From an uncultured Lachnospiraceae bacterium (GTDB lineage: Bacteria; Bacillota; Clostridia; Lachnospirales; Lachnospiraceae): DNA of 11,407 nucleotides. The DNA is taken from assembly GCA_900544445.1 (NCBI GenBank), contig UQVK01000114.1, positions 1-11,407 on the forward strand. Reading direction: 5' to 3'. Both the position numbers and the translations under genes were made by a program. The notes beneath the pieces are model-generated. The model saw only the letters and a list, made by a program, of their open reading frames with translations. It was not told where the DNA came from and did no database searches. Shown here in pieces: positions 1 to 6,560 of this stretch (within the stretch, counting starts at the first letter, position 1; every line of letters starts with the position of its first letter).

Positions 1-1
1 T

Positions 2-931
2 CGGAGAGGAGCCGTGGATTTCGACTTTCCGGAGAGCCGGATCCGTCTGGATGAAGAGGGCTGTCCGGTGGAGATTGTTCCCCATGAGAGAAATACGGCG
101 CCCCGGCTGATCGAGGACTTCATGCTGCTTGCCAACGAAACGGTGGCCCAGCATTTTCACTGGCTGCAGACGCCTTTTCTGTACCGGACCCATGAAACGC
201 CGGATCAGGACAAAATGCGCAGGCTGGCGACCTTTGTCTATAATCTGGGATATTCCATGAAAATCGGACAGGAAGAGGTGCATCCGAAGGAGCTGCAGAA
301 GCTGCTGGAAAAGGCAGAGGGCACGCCGGAAGAAAATCTGATCGGCAGGCTCACCCTAAGAAGCATGAAGCAGGCACGCTATACCACCCAGTGTACGGGG
401 CATTTCGGGCTGGCGAGCCGGTATTACTGCCATTTTACCTCGCCCATCCGACGGTATCCGGATCTACAGATTCACAGGATCATCAAGGAGCAGCTTTCCG
501 GGCGGCTGGATGAGGCGCGCATCGCGCATTATGAGGCGATTCTCGATTCGGTTGCTTCTCAGACCAGCCGGTCGGAGCGGCGCGCGGACGAGGCGGAACG
601 GGAAGTTCGAAAGCTTAAGATGACGGAATATATGGAGCGGCATATCGGAGAGGTGTATGAAGGCGTGATTTCCGGAATCACCTCTTGGGGACTGTACGTG
701 GAGCTTCCCAATACGGTGGAAGGGCTGGTACACGTGTCCTCTCTGCCCGGGGATTTTTTCCAGTATGATGAGGCTTCCTGCGAGATGCGGGGGACGAAGA
801 CCGATGCCTGTTACCGGCTGGGAGAACGGGTTCGGGTGCAGGTCCGGTTTGCGGACCGTTTTACCAGAAGCATTGATTTCATTCTGGCTGAAGACGAGAT
901 GGAGGGAAAGATTGAAAAATGCGTTCGATAG
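2..931 (+). CDS. rnr: Ribonuclease R, C-terminal part (5' end outside window)
   Basis: This is the 3' part of a processive 3'-to-5' exoribonuclease that degrades structured RNA, including mRNA released by trans-translation. The frame is open from the first bases of the window, so the start lies upstream; the GTG at 14 is internal. About 309 residues are visible, against roughly 700 or more for the family. The RNB-domain signature HFTSPIRRYPDL followed by HR is encoded near 431-475. A C-terminal S1 RNA-binding domain (GEVYEGVISGITSWGLYVEL) starts near 647 and runs to about 890. The catalytic aspartate cluster of the RNB domain should lie upstream of the window and cannot be checked. smpB and ssrA follow, the usual Firmicutes order, supporting a role in ribosome rescue. 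The stop codon sits in the loop of a long inverted repeat. The call is secure. Confidence 0.97.
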   Translation, partial: RRGAVDFDFPESRIRLDEEGCPVEIVPHERNTAPRLIEDFMLLANETVAQHFHWLQTPFLYRTHETPDQDKMRRLATFVYNLGYSMKIGQEEVHPKELQKLLEKAEGTPEENLIGRLTLRSMKQARYTTQCTGHFGLASRYYCHFTSPIRRYPDLQIHRIIKEQLSGRLDEARIAHYEAILDSVASQTSRSERRADEAEREVRKLKMTEYMERHIGEVYEGVISGITSWGLYVELPNTVEGLVHVSSLPGDFFQYDEASCEMRGTKTDACYRLGERVRVQVRFADRFTRSIDFILAEDEMEGKIEKCVR

Positions 932-944
932 CGAATTTTTCAAT
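911..944 (+). repeat. Inverted repeat hairpin over the rnr stop codon
   Basis: ATTGAAAAAT (911-920) is perfectly complementary to ATTTTTCAAT (935-944). After one mismatch, four more pairs (922-925 with 930-933) close a 4-base loop. The rnr TAG (929-931) lies at the tip. The descending arm contains five Ts, so this could be a weak terminator or a 3'-end stabiliser. The stem is mostly A-T, so its strength is uncertain. Confidence 0.6.
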
Positions 945-946
945 CA

Positions 947-1033
947 GGATTTGCGCTGAAGCGTCGCAAATCCCGTTATCGCAGCGCCGAACTGGAGGTT
1001 CAGCGCGCGTGCCTCAGCGTAAAACGCTTCGGC
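947..1033 (+). other. Structured rnr-smpB spacer with alternative hairpins
   Basis: This stretch has no gene but several inverted repeats. There is a 9-bp perfect stem (947-955 with 965-973), a stem pairing 984-987 and 989-992 with 998-1001 and 1003-1006, and a small 5-bp hairpin (1016-1020 with 1024-1028) a few bases before the smpB ribosome site. Competing pairings also exist: 953-960 (GCGCTGAA) can pair perfectly with 999-1006, and 955-964 with 1024-1033 (10 bp, one G-U). Such mutually exclusive structures could influence smpB translation or RNA processing; that role is inference. Confidence 0.5.
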
Positions 1034-1045
1034 ATGGAGGTAAAT

Positions 1046-1510
1046 ATGGCAAAGGAAGCGCAGAAGCTTGTTGCGAATAATAAAAAGGTATTTCACGATT
1101 ATTTTGTGGAAGAAAAATATGAAACGGGCCTGGTGCTGCACGGTACGGAGGTGAAGTCCCTTCGGATGGGAAAATGCAGCATCAAGGAGGCCTTTGTGTC
1201 CATTGACAAGGGCGAGGCCTATGTGAACGGCATGCACATCAGCCCCTATGAGAAGGGAAATATTTTCAATAAGGACCCGCTGCGGACGCGCAAGCTTCTC
1301 ATGCATAAGGCGGAAATCACGAAGCTTGCGGGAAAGGTGGCGGAGCGCGGTTATACGCTCATGCCTCTTCAGGTCTATTTCAAAAACGGGAGAGCAAAGA
1401 TGGAAATCGGCCTCTGCCGTGGTAAAAAGCTGTATGACAAGCGCCAGGATATCGCGAAGAAGGATATGCGCAGGGAAGTGGAACGGGATTTCAAGGTGAA
1501 AAATCTCTGA
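1046..1510 (+). CDS. smpB: SsrA-binding protein SmpB
   Basis: SmpB binds the tRNA-like domain of tmRNA and delivers it to ribosomes stalled on mRNAs lacking a stop codon, so the trapped peptide is tagged and the ribosome released. The 154-residue product matches the family from end to end: an N-terminal [20 protein letters not shown] segment, the GTEVKSLR motif, HISPYEKGN, and a basic C-terminal tail with GKKLYDKR and [13 protein letters not shown] that enters the decoding centre. I place the start at the ATG at 1046, which has GGAGG at 1036-1040 and begins with MAKEAQKL. An in-frame ATG at 1034 overlaps that ribosome site and is unlikely to be used. The gene lies between rnr and the tmRNA gene, the standard functional cluster. 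Confidence 0.97.
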   Translation: MAKEAQKLVANNKKVFHDYFVEEKYETGLVLHGTEVKSLRMGKCSIKEAFVSIDKGEAYVNGMHISPYEKGNIFNKDPLRTRKLLMHKAEITKLAGKVAERGYTLMPLQVYFKNGRAKMEIGLCRGKKLYDKRQDIAKKDMRREVERDFKVKNL

Positions 1511-1537
1511 TCCGATGCGGCATAAGTCAGGTGAGTC

Positions 1538-1566
1538 TTGACTTTCCGGAACGGCCTGTGTATAAT
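1538..1566 (+). promoter_or_regulatory. ssrA promoter
   Basis: TTGACT (-35, 1538-1543) and a perfect TATAAT (-10, 1561-1566) are separated by exactly 17 bases. Transcription would begin around 1573, about 10 bases before the mature tmRNA 5' end at 1583, leaving a short leader for RNase P to remove. tmRNA therefore probably has strong expression independent of smpB. Confidence 0.85.
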
Positions 1567-1582
1567 GAGGTACACAAAATCA

Positions 1583-1946
1583 GGGCCAGTCAAGGTTTCG
1601 ACAGGGGTCCTGCAGCTGGAGAAGCTACCCGCAGGTGATGCGTCAAATCACAAACCTAAATATAAACGCTGAAGACAATACTTTAGCTTACGCTGCTGCT
1701 TAATGCAGCGTTGTCCGAACCGGGGCACCTACACTTCGGAGCTCGGGCATCGACTATGTAGGAAACGACACGGGCAAAGCTTTGAGCCTGTGGGCGTATG
1801 ATGAAGCTACTGAACCCGCGGGGATGTCAGTTTCTGCGCGGCAGAGGGAATGGAAGAGGCGCAAGCCTCTTCGGTAAGAACTGACTACGGTAGTAGAAGG
1901 ACAGGGAATGGGCTTTTGGACACGGGTTCGACTCCCGTCTGGTCCA
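1583..1946 (+). ncRNA. ssrA: Transfer-messenger RNA (tmRNA)
   Basis: This is the one-piece tmRNA, acting as both tRNA-Ala mimic and mRNA during ribosome rescue. The acceptor stem pairs GGGCCAG (1583-1589) with CTGGTCC (1939-1945) using one G-U pair, and A1946 is the discriminator base. The next bases are TA, so CCA is not encoded and must be added. The T arm is ACGGG, loop TTCGACT, CCCGT (1922-1938). The TTTCGACAGGGG block follows the 5' acceptor strand. The tag reading frame runs from GCT at 1668 to TAA at 1701-1703 and encodes AEDNTLAYAAA, with TAAAC just before the resume codon, as is usual. The AAA end is a typical ClpXP-type degron. The ends were set from acceptor pairing; the pseudoknots were not folded in detail. 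Confidence 0.96.
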
Positions 1947-1950
1947 TAGA

Positions 1951-1994
1951 AAAAAGGATGCTTGAAAACACAGAGGTTTTCGGCATCTTTTTTA
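1951..1994 (+). terminator. Rho-independent terminator after ssrA
   Basis: The hairpin pairs GATGC (1957-1961) and GAAAAC (1964-1969) with GTTTTC (1976-1981) and GCATC (1983-1987), with a small internal bulge and a 6-base loop. Six or more Ts follow, and an A-run precedes it. It lies a few bases past the tmRNA 3' end. Confidence 0.85.
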
Positions 1995-2025
1995 TATCTG
2001 TGTTCCGCTTCCGGCCGTCTTCGCA

Positions 2026-2031
2026 TATGAT
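2026..2031 (+). promoter_or_regulatory. Possible -10 element of the alpha/beta hydrolase gene
   Basis: TATGAT matches the -10 consensus at five of six positions and sits 22 bases before the start codon, just after the tmRNA terminator. No good -35 was found 16-18 bases upstream, so this is tentative. Confidence 0.3.
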
Positions 2032-2053
2032 AAGATAAAAAGGAAGTGTTCCC

Positions 2054-2863
2054 ATGTACTTTGTGAAGACAACGGACGAGGTGAACCTGGCGGTCTATGA
2101 CCTGAATCCGAAAGGGAAGCGGACGATTCTGTTCATTCATGGCTGGCCGCTGTCCCATTTGATCTTTGAATACCAGCTGGAAATGCTTCTTTCTGAGAAC
2201 TGGCGGGTCGTTACCATGGATCTGCGCGGCTTTGGCAATTCTGATGTGCCGGCCGGAGGCTACTGCTATGACCAGCTGGCGGAGGATATATACCGGGTGG
2301 TCTGCGCGCTCCGCCTGGACCGGTTTGTGCTCGCCGGTTTTTCCATGGGAGGGGCCGTGGCGCTTCGCTATATGAACCGGTTTCAGGGATATGGGGTCAG
2401 ACGGCTCATTCTGCTGTCCGCCGCATCCCCCTGTTTTGTCAGAAGCTGTGAATTTTCCTGTGGACTGGACCGGGATGATGTAAATGATATGATTGAAGAG
2501 GCTGCGTCAGACCGGCCGGCCTTTGCCTGGAACTTCAGCCACAATCAGCTCTTTGCCTGTTGTCACAGCGATGCGCTGCTTGGCTGGTTTGAGGAAATCG
2601 CACTTTCCGCTTCCGGAATTGCGACCGTCCAGTGCGGGCTTTCTTTGCGGGATGAAGATGGAAGAGAGGATCTGGAAAGCGTGCGCGTCCCCACGGTCAT
2701 CATCCATGGGGGCAGGGATCAGGTGGTCCCGGTGGCGCTGGCCCGGCATCAGCAGGAGCATATCCGGGATGCTGTTTTATGTATTCTGGAAAACAGCGGT
2801 CATGGAATTTTTTATGATGAACGGGACCGCTTCAATGATGCGCTTCTGCAGGCGCTTGTGTAG
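2054..2863 (+). CDS. Alpha/beta hydrolase, serine hydrolase type
   Basis: This is a 269-residue cytoplasmic alpha/beta-fold hydrolase with a complete, well-spaced catalytic triad: Ser97 in the nucleophile elbow GFSMGG, Asp222 in HGGRDQVVP and His250 in ENSGHGIF. The oxyanion-hole motif HGWPLS is at 29-34, and MDLRGFGNSD (55-64) is the usual strand-4 region. A cap domain is expected around 125-185. The layout resembles the arylesterase / non-haem chloroperoxidase branch, but the substrate cannot be read from the sequence. AGGAAG at 2041-2046 is the ribosome site, 7 bases before ATG. The gene stands alone between two terminators. The TAG stop is followed directly by an in-frame TGA. No signal peptide is visible. 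Confidence 0.9.
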   Translation: MYFVKTTDEVNLAVYDLNPKGKRTILFIHGWPLSHLIFEYQLEMLLSENWRVVTMDLRGFGNSDVPAGGYCYDQLAEDIYRVVCALRLDRFVLAGFSMGGAVALRYMNRFQGYGVRRLILLSAASPCFVRSCEFSCGLDRDDVNDMIEEAASDRPAFAWNFSHNQLFACCHSDALLGWFEEIALSASGIATVQCGLSLRDEDGREDLESVRVPTVIIHGGRDQVVPVALARHQQEHIRDAVLCILENSGHGIFYDERDRFNDALLQALV

Positions 2864-2880
2864 TGAGAGAAGACAGGAAA

Positions 2881-2935
2881 ACAGGGTGTTCTCCGGTAGT
2901 CAGGTTAAAACCGGGGAACACCCTGTTCCTTTAAT
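2881..2935. terminator. Bidirectional terminator between convergent genes
   Basis: The arms ACAGGGTGTTC-t-CCGGT (2881-2897) and ACCGG-g-GAACACCCTGT (2910-2926) form a stem of about 16 bp with one mismatch and a 12-base loop. T-rich sequence follows on the plus strand (TTCCTTTAATTTTC), and TTTCCTG follows on the minus strand. It lies between the stops of the hydrolase (2863, plus) and the DUF3006 gene (2939, minus), so it probably serves both. Confidence 0.85.
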
Positions 2936-2938
2936 TTT

Positions 2939-3178
2939 CTATTTCCCAAACAGCCGCCGCCGTTTGGCATCCATTTCTTCCTTCCGCTTCTGCGTGGCCG
3001 CCCGGTCGATCTGATATCCTCCGCCCTGTTCCGTGAGCACGTCGCCATCCCGGATTCCGTCGGGAAGCTGGCTGAGAAGAAGAGAGAGCATGCCGCCCTC
3101 CTTTTGCTCACAGACCGCGTATTCCCCCTCCAGACGGTCCACGATCAACTGCCTGAGTCCTTTTCCTTTCTGCTCCAT
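2939..3178 (-). CDS. DUF3006 domain protein
   Basis: This small soluble protein has 79 residues. It shows the DUF3006 pattern: a first strand with VDRLEGEYAVCE (13-24), LPDGIRDGDVL (38-48), and a charged C-terminal helix with RKEEMDAKRRRLF (65-77). The molecular function of the family is unknown to me. Such proteins commonly sit beside ComEC-like metallo-beta-lactamase proteins, and that is the arrangement here: it begins 23 bases after the stop of the MBL lipoprotein gene on the same strand, so the two are likely co-transcribed. AAGGAG lies 6 bases before the ATG, which decides the start. It has only one cysteine and no signal peptide, so it should stay in the cytoplasm although its partner appears to be exported. 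Confidence 0.85.
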   Translation of the reverse strand: MEQKGKGLRQLIVDRLEGEYAVCEQKEGGMLSLLLSQLPDGIRDGDVLTEQGGGYQIDRAATQKRKEEMDAKRRRLFGK

Positions 3179-3201
3179 TACCTTCTCCTTTCTTTTGCTG
3201 T

Positions 3202-4371
3202 TTATGGTTCACACTGCCCGCAGGGAGTGTAGCCCATCTCCATGATTTCTTCTCTGGTGCCCTCAAAATAGACACGGTTTTCTTCCTTCATCTGTGCCAC
3301 GGAAGAACAGTCCGGCATGTGGAACTTCATCGTGTTCTGATTCAGCACATAGGACGTGGTCTGTCCGGTCAAATCTCCGTCAGGCTGCAGGTCGGACGAA
3401 GCCTCTGAACCGGAAACGCCCTCCGTATCCGGCGCGCTGCTCCAGGTGATGCTGCTGCCGTCAGAGACAGCGACGACGGTACCCTGTTCATCCGTCCGAA
3501 AAATGGATATGTCCGCCGCATTCAGCTTGTCCATGGTTTCCTGATGCGGATGTCCATAGCTGTTATCCTTACCGCAGGAGATAACCGCGTAATCCGGATT
3601 AACCGCCGCAAGAAATGCGTCGCTGGTGGAGGTGGAGCTGCCGTGATGTCCGGCCTTTAAGACGTCCGCCTTCAGGTCCAGGCCGCTTTCCGCCATCGCC
3701 TCCTCAGAATCGCTTTCCGCATCCCCGCACAGGACGAAGGCATTGGAGCCGTAAACCAGCCGTATTCCCACGGACAGGTTGTTGAGATCTCCGTTTTCCG
3801 CCGCCTGTTCGGCGATCGCTGCCGATGGGGAAAGAACGGTAAATGAGGCGTCGCCGATGGAATAGGTGTCCCCCGGATGGGGAGCCGTTACCGTCAGATT
3901 TTTTTCCAGAAGCGCGTCCAGAACGTCCTCATAGGTCTGTGTGGTATGGGACACATCCGGCATGATGACCGTGCCGATATCGAAGGAATGGATCACATCG
4001 TCCAAACCGCCGATATGGTCCTCGTGGGGATGGGTTCCGATCAGATAATCCAGTTTTGTTATGTTCAGGGAGCGGAGGTATTCGGTAACAACGCTTCCGC
4101 TCTCATTGGTTCCTGCATCCACCAGCATGGCCTGCTCTCCCGCCTGGATCAGGATGGAATCTCCCTGCCCCACATCGATGAAATGAACCCGAAGATATCC
4201 TTCATTCGAAACGCTGCCTGCGCTTTCTGTTCCATCGCCTGCTGCCGCAGAAGAATCCGTCTCCGGTTGTTCGAATCCGGCAGCCGGATCGGAACAGCCG
4301 GAAAGCATGGCGGCAGAAAAAAGGAATGCCGCGCAAAAAAGCAAAGTGGTTAAAGTTTTAAGTCGTTTCAT
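3202..4371 (-). CDS. MBL-fold lipoprotein, ComEC/Rec2 C-terminal-like, with Ada-like metal-binding tail
   Basis: This is a 389-residue extracellular lipoprotein predicted to hydrolyse a phosphodiester or similar bond with two metal ions. A signal peptide (1-25) ends in the lipobox LSGC with Cys26 as lipidation site, and a low-complexity Ser/Ala/Glu linker follows. The metallo-beta-lactamase domain (about 58-310) has FIDVGQGDSILI (64-75), the metal motif HPHEDH (114-119), CGDAES (215-220), GHHGSS (241-246) and SYGHPH (271-276), as in the ComEC C-terminal nuclease-like domain. The ComEC membrane channel is absent. A second acidic linker leads to a tail (about 340-389) with HMPDC at 351-355 and CGQC at 384-387, resembling the small Ada-type Cys domain appended to secreted nucleases. 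The SD is AGGAGG, 12 bases before ATG, which is long. Extracellular DNA is a plausible substrate but unproven. Confidence 0.88.
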   Translation of the reverse strand: MKRLKTLTTLLFCAAFLFSAAMLSGCSDPAAGFEQPETDSSAAAGDGTESAGSVSNEGYLRVHFIDVGQGDSILIQAGEQAMLVDAGTNESGSVVTEYLRSLNITKLDYLIGTHPHEDHIGGLDDVIHSFDIGTVIMPDVSHTTQTYEDVLDALLEKNLTVTAPHPGDTYSIGDASFTVLSPSAAIAEQAAENGDLNNLSVGIRLVYGSNAFVLCGDAESDSEEAMAESGLDLKADVLKAGHHGSSTSTSDAFLAAVNPDYAVISCGKDNSYGHPHQETMDKLNAADISIFRTDEQGTVVAVSDGSSITWSSAPDTEGVSGSEASSDLQPDGDLTGQTTSYVLNQNTMKFHMPDCSSVAQMKEENRVYFEGTREEIMEMGYTPCGQCEP

Positions 4372-4397
4372 GTCTGTCGTTAACCTCCTGAGAATTT

Positions 4398-4403
4398 ATC
4401 ATA
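4398..4403 (-). promoter_or_regulatory. Possible -10 element for the MBL/DUF3006 operon
   Basis: Read on the minus strand this is TATGAT, about 27 bases before the lipoprotein start codon and just upstream of the AGGAGG site (4384-4389). The -35 region is only a weak match (TTTTCT at 17 bases). Confidence 0.35.
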
Positions 4404-4549
4404 CCTCAAATTCGCAGGAAAGAAAAGCAGAGATTCGAACATTTGTACTTATTTCGTTTTTATAGTTGCCATTCACAGCCACCCCACCCTCATTCACACC
4501 CGTCGCCTCTTGGAGGCTCCAGTCCCGCGCCTTACGGCGCTAAGGCTGC
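4404..4549 (-). other. Gene-free spacer with two short hairpins and a G-rich repeat
   Basis: No gene is seen here. On the minus strand, directly after the rubrerythrin stop, come a stem GCGCC-GTAA-GGCGC (4540-4527) and a stem GCCTC-CAA-GAGGC (4517-4505). A G-rich segment with two copies of TGTGAATG follows, and then an A-rich stretch. No T-run follows either hairpin, so this is not a standard terminator. It could be a short dispersed repeat or a structured 3' region. Confidence 0.4.
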
Positions 4550-5152
4550 TCATGAACTGCCGCTGAAAGGTGCAAGAGAAAGACGGATGAAATAGCCCCG
4601 CGCATGGTCGCAGACCGGACATTTTTCGGGCGCTTCTTTGCCCGTATAGACGTAGCCGCAGTTTAAACACATCCAGCCGGTTTCCATGTCGGAAATGAAG
4701 AGCCTGTCCTCCTCAATGAGCTGCGCAAATTTTCCGAACCGGTCGCCGTGGGTCTTTTCAATTTCGGCAATCATGGAAAAGGAGGCAGCTGCCCGCAAAA
4801 AGCCTTCTGCCGCCGCTTTTTCGGCAAAGGCCTTATAGACCGGATCATGCTCCTCATATTCGTTATGTCTTGCTGCTTTTAGAAGAGAGAGCATATCCGG
4901 ATACAGGTCCACCGGATAGCCGCCGTCCACCACGATGGTTTCACCTGCCAGTTCCTGCAGATGATGATAAAAAATTTCCGCGTGTTCCTTCTCCTGATTG
5001 GCCGTAAAGGTAAAAATGGCTTCGATGACATGCAGACCGCTTTTTCTGGCCTGAGAGGCGGCAAAGGTGTAGCGGTTTCTCGCCTGGCTCTCTCCGGCAA
5101 AGGCGCGCATCAGGTTTTCTTTTGTCTCACTGTTTCTGAAATCTGTCGACAT
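4550..5152 (-). CDS. rbr: Rubrerythrin
   Basis: This is a 200-residue non-haem iron protein that reduces hydrogen peroxide in the cytoplasm of anaerobes, receiving electrons through its own rubredoxin-like domain. The N-terminal ferritin-like four-helix domain (about 5-145) carries the diiron ligands in expected motifs: Glu21 (GESQARNRY), Glu54 and His57 (EKEH), Glu98 and Glu101 (NEYEEHD), and Glu132 and His135 (EKTH). The C-terminal domain has CLNC at 162-165 and CPVC at 178-181, binding a single Fe(Cys)4. AAGGAGGT precedes the ATG by about 7 bases. The tail after the second CxxC ends in a serine/glycine stretch somewhat beyond the usual end. Transcribed alone and divergently from the zinc-ribbon operon. 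No clear operator was recognised. Confidence 0.96.
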   Translation of the reverse strand: MSTDFRNSETKENLMRAFAGESQARNRYTFAASQARKSGLHVIEAIFTFTANQEKEHAEIFYHHLQELAGETIVVDGGYPVDLYPDMLSLLKAARHNEYEEHDPVYKAFAEKAAAEGFLRAAASFSMIAEIEKTHGDRFGKFAQLIEEDRLFISDMETGWMCLNCGYVYTGKEAPEKCPVCDHARGYFIRLSLAPFSGSS

Positions 5153-5238
5153 GGCATGACCTCCTTTTTTCTCTGCTTGAAGTATGGCCGAAAAAGAAAG
5201 ATTTATACTTTTTTAATGGTTAATTTCGCAGCATTTCA

Positions 5239-5266
5239 TTGCATTCCGGGGAAAGCGCGGTAAAAT
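5239..5266 (+). promoter_or_regulatory. Candidate promoter for the zinc-ribbon/DUF5685/J-protein operon
   Basis: TAAAAT (5261-5266) is a good -10. The best upstream match is TTGCAT (5239-5244), 16 bases away and only half-consensus. It lies in the divergent gap between rubrerythrin and the zinc-ribbon gene. Confidence 0.3.
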
Positions 5267-5290
5267 AAGTAACAGAACTTATGAATACAG

Positions 5291-5307
5291 TGCCGCCTGT
5301 GGCGGCA
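5291..5307 (+). repeat. Compact GC hairpin just upstream of the zinc-ribbon gene
   Basis: TGCCGCC (5291-5297) and GGCGGCA (5301-5307) form a perfect 7-bp stem with a 3-base loop. It lies in the likely 5' leader, about 8 bases before the GAGGAAG ribosome site. No T-run follows, so it is not a terminator and may affect translation or RNA stability. Confidence 0.55.
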
Positions 5308-5323
5308 GAAAGCAGAGGAAGAG

Positions 5324-5719
5324 ATGAGAGAAAAACTGATACGGTTTATGCAGGGAAGATATGGAACGGACCAGTTCTCCCGGTTTTTGCTGGGAGCGGC
5401 GGTGGTGTGTCTGGTGTTGTCGCTGTTCATTCACAGCGGAATCTGGTCGTTTCTCATTCTGCTTCTGATTGTTTACTGCTATTTCCGTATGTTTTCCAGG
5501 AATATCCAGAAGCGGTACGCGGAAAATCAGAAATACCTGCAGATGACGGCGGGAATCCGCAGAAAATGGGCCACATGGAAGCGGGATATGACGGCGCGCA
5601 AAACGCATCATATTTATAAATGCCCTAACTGCAAGCAGAAGATCCGGATTCCGAAGGGACACGGCAAGGTGGCGGTACGTTGTCCGAAGTGCGGCACAGA
5701 ATTCATCAGGAGAAGCTGA
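5324..5719 (+). CDS. Membrane-anchored zinc-ribbon protein
   Basis: This is a 131-residue protein of unknown function. Two hydrophobic helices (about 21-37 and 39-56), separated by a two- to three-residue turn, would form a membrane hairpin. A basic amphipathic segment (57-95) follows, then a zinc ribbon with CPNC at 100-103 and CPKC at 120-123, similar to short MJ0042-type fingers. The positive-inside rule places the ribbon in the cytoplasm. GAGGAAG precedes the ATG closely. The stop is 1 base before the DUF5685 start, so the two are translationally coupled. The ribbon could be a protein- or nucleic-acid-docking module; nothing in the sequence indicates catalysis. It may recruit its operon partners to the membrane, which is inference. 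Confidence 0.82.
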   Translation: MREKLIRFMQGRYGTDQFSRFLLGAAVVCLVLSLFIHSGIWSFLILLLIVYCYFRMFSRNIQKRYAENQKYLQMTAGIRRKWATWKRDMTARKTHHIYKCPNCKQKIRIPKGHGKVAVRCPKCGTEFIRRS

Positions 5720-5720
5720 T

Positions 5721-6560
5721 ATGTTTGGATATGTCATCGTAAATAAGCAGGAATTGAAATTCCGGGAATTTGACCTGTATCAGTCCTATTACTGCGGTCT
5801 GTGCAGGAAGCTGAAGGAAAAGTTCGGAGTCAGGGGCCAGCTTACCCTTACTTACGACATGACTTTTCTGATCCTGCTGCTTTCCGGACTGTATGAAGAG
5901 AAGGACGAACGTTCTTCCTGCAAATGTATCGCCCATCCGCTGGAAAGTCATGTGACGAGAACCAACGGTTTCACGGAGTATGCGGCGGACATGAATGTGC
6001 TGCTTGGCTACTATCAGTGCATGGATGACTGGAATGATGAAAAGAAGGTGTTGAAGCGCGGATACGCAGGACTTTTGAAAAAAGCCTGTGCCGGAGTGGA
6101 GGCCAGATATCCCAAAAAGGCGGAGGTCATCAGGACGGAACTTGCCGGACTGCATGAATATGAAAAGGAAGGTTCACAAAACCTTGACACGGTGGCGGGG
6201 TGTTTTGGTAATATAATGGCGGAGATATTCGCCTGCAGGCAGGATGAGTGGGAGGAAAACCTGAGAATTATGGGATTTTTCCTGGGAAAATTCATTTACC
6301 TGCTGGATGCCTACGAGGATGTGGAGAAGGATGAGAAGAACGGCTGTTATAATCCTTTTTCTTCGAGAAGAAAAGAAGAGGGCTTCGACGATGAGGTTCT
6401 TACGATCCTCAGAATGATGATGGCTGAATGCTCCAGAGCTTTTGAAAAGCTCCCGATTCTGGAAAATACGGACATTCTGCGCAATATCCTTTATTCCGGC
6501 GTATGGTGCCGGTTTGAAAGCGTACGTGCCCAAAGAAAGGAACAGCAGGAAAATGCGTGA
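5721..6560 (+). CDS. DUF5685 family protein
   Basis: This 279-residue, mostly helical, soluble protein belongs to the uncharacterised DUF5685 family, recognised by its N-terminus ([14 protein letters not shown]) and the [10 protein letters not shown] motif. Possible metal or redox sites are CGLC (25-28) and CKC (67-69), and there are eleven cysteines in all. Two acidic motifs stand out: DDWND at 102-106 and D196-x3-D200-x3-D204, followed by GCYNPF. Both contain DxxxD, and the second with its G-x-Y-x-P continuation resembles motif 2 of squalene/phytoene synthases; a catalytic role is inference. AGGAG lies 7-8 bases before ATG. The end overlaps the J-protein start by 8 bases. The two genes are therefore coupled and probably act together. 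Confidence 0.85.
   Translation: MFGYVIVNKQELKFREFDLYQSYYCGLCRKLKEKFGVRGQLTLTYDMTFLILLLSGLYEEKDERSSCKCIAHPLESHVTRTNGFTEYAADMNVLLGYYQCMDDWNDEKKVLKRGYAGLLKKACAGVEARYPKKAEVIRTELAGLHEYEKEGSQNLDTVAGCFGNIMAEIFACRQDEWEENLRIMGFFLGKFIYLLDAYEDVEKDEKNGCYNPFSSRRKEEGFDDEVLTILRMMMAECSRAFEKLPILENTDILRNILYSGVWCRFESVRAQRKEQQENA

Noticed and set aside
1850..2038. Open frame inside the tmRNA 3' part
   Set aside because: It overlaps the tmRNA acceptor and T arms and its terminator; not coding.
4473..4502. G-quadruplex on the minus strand
   Set aside because: There are only three runs of three or more Gs plus a GG; a stable four-run structure is not supported.
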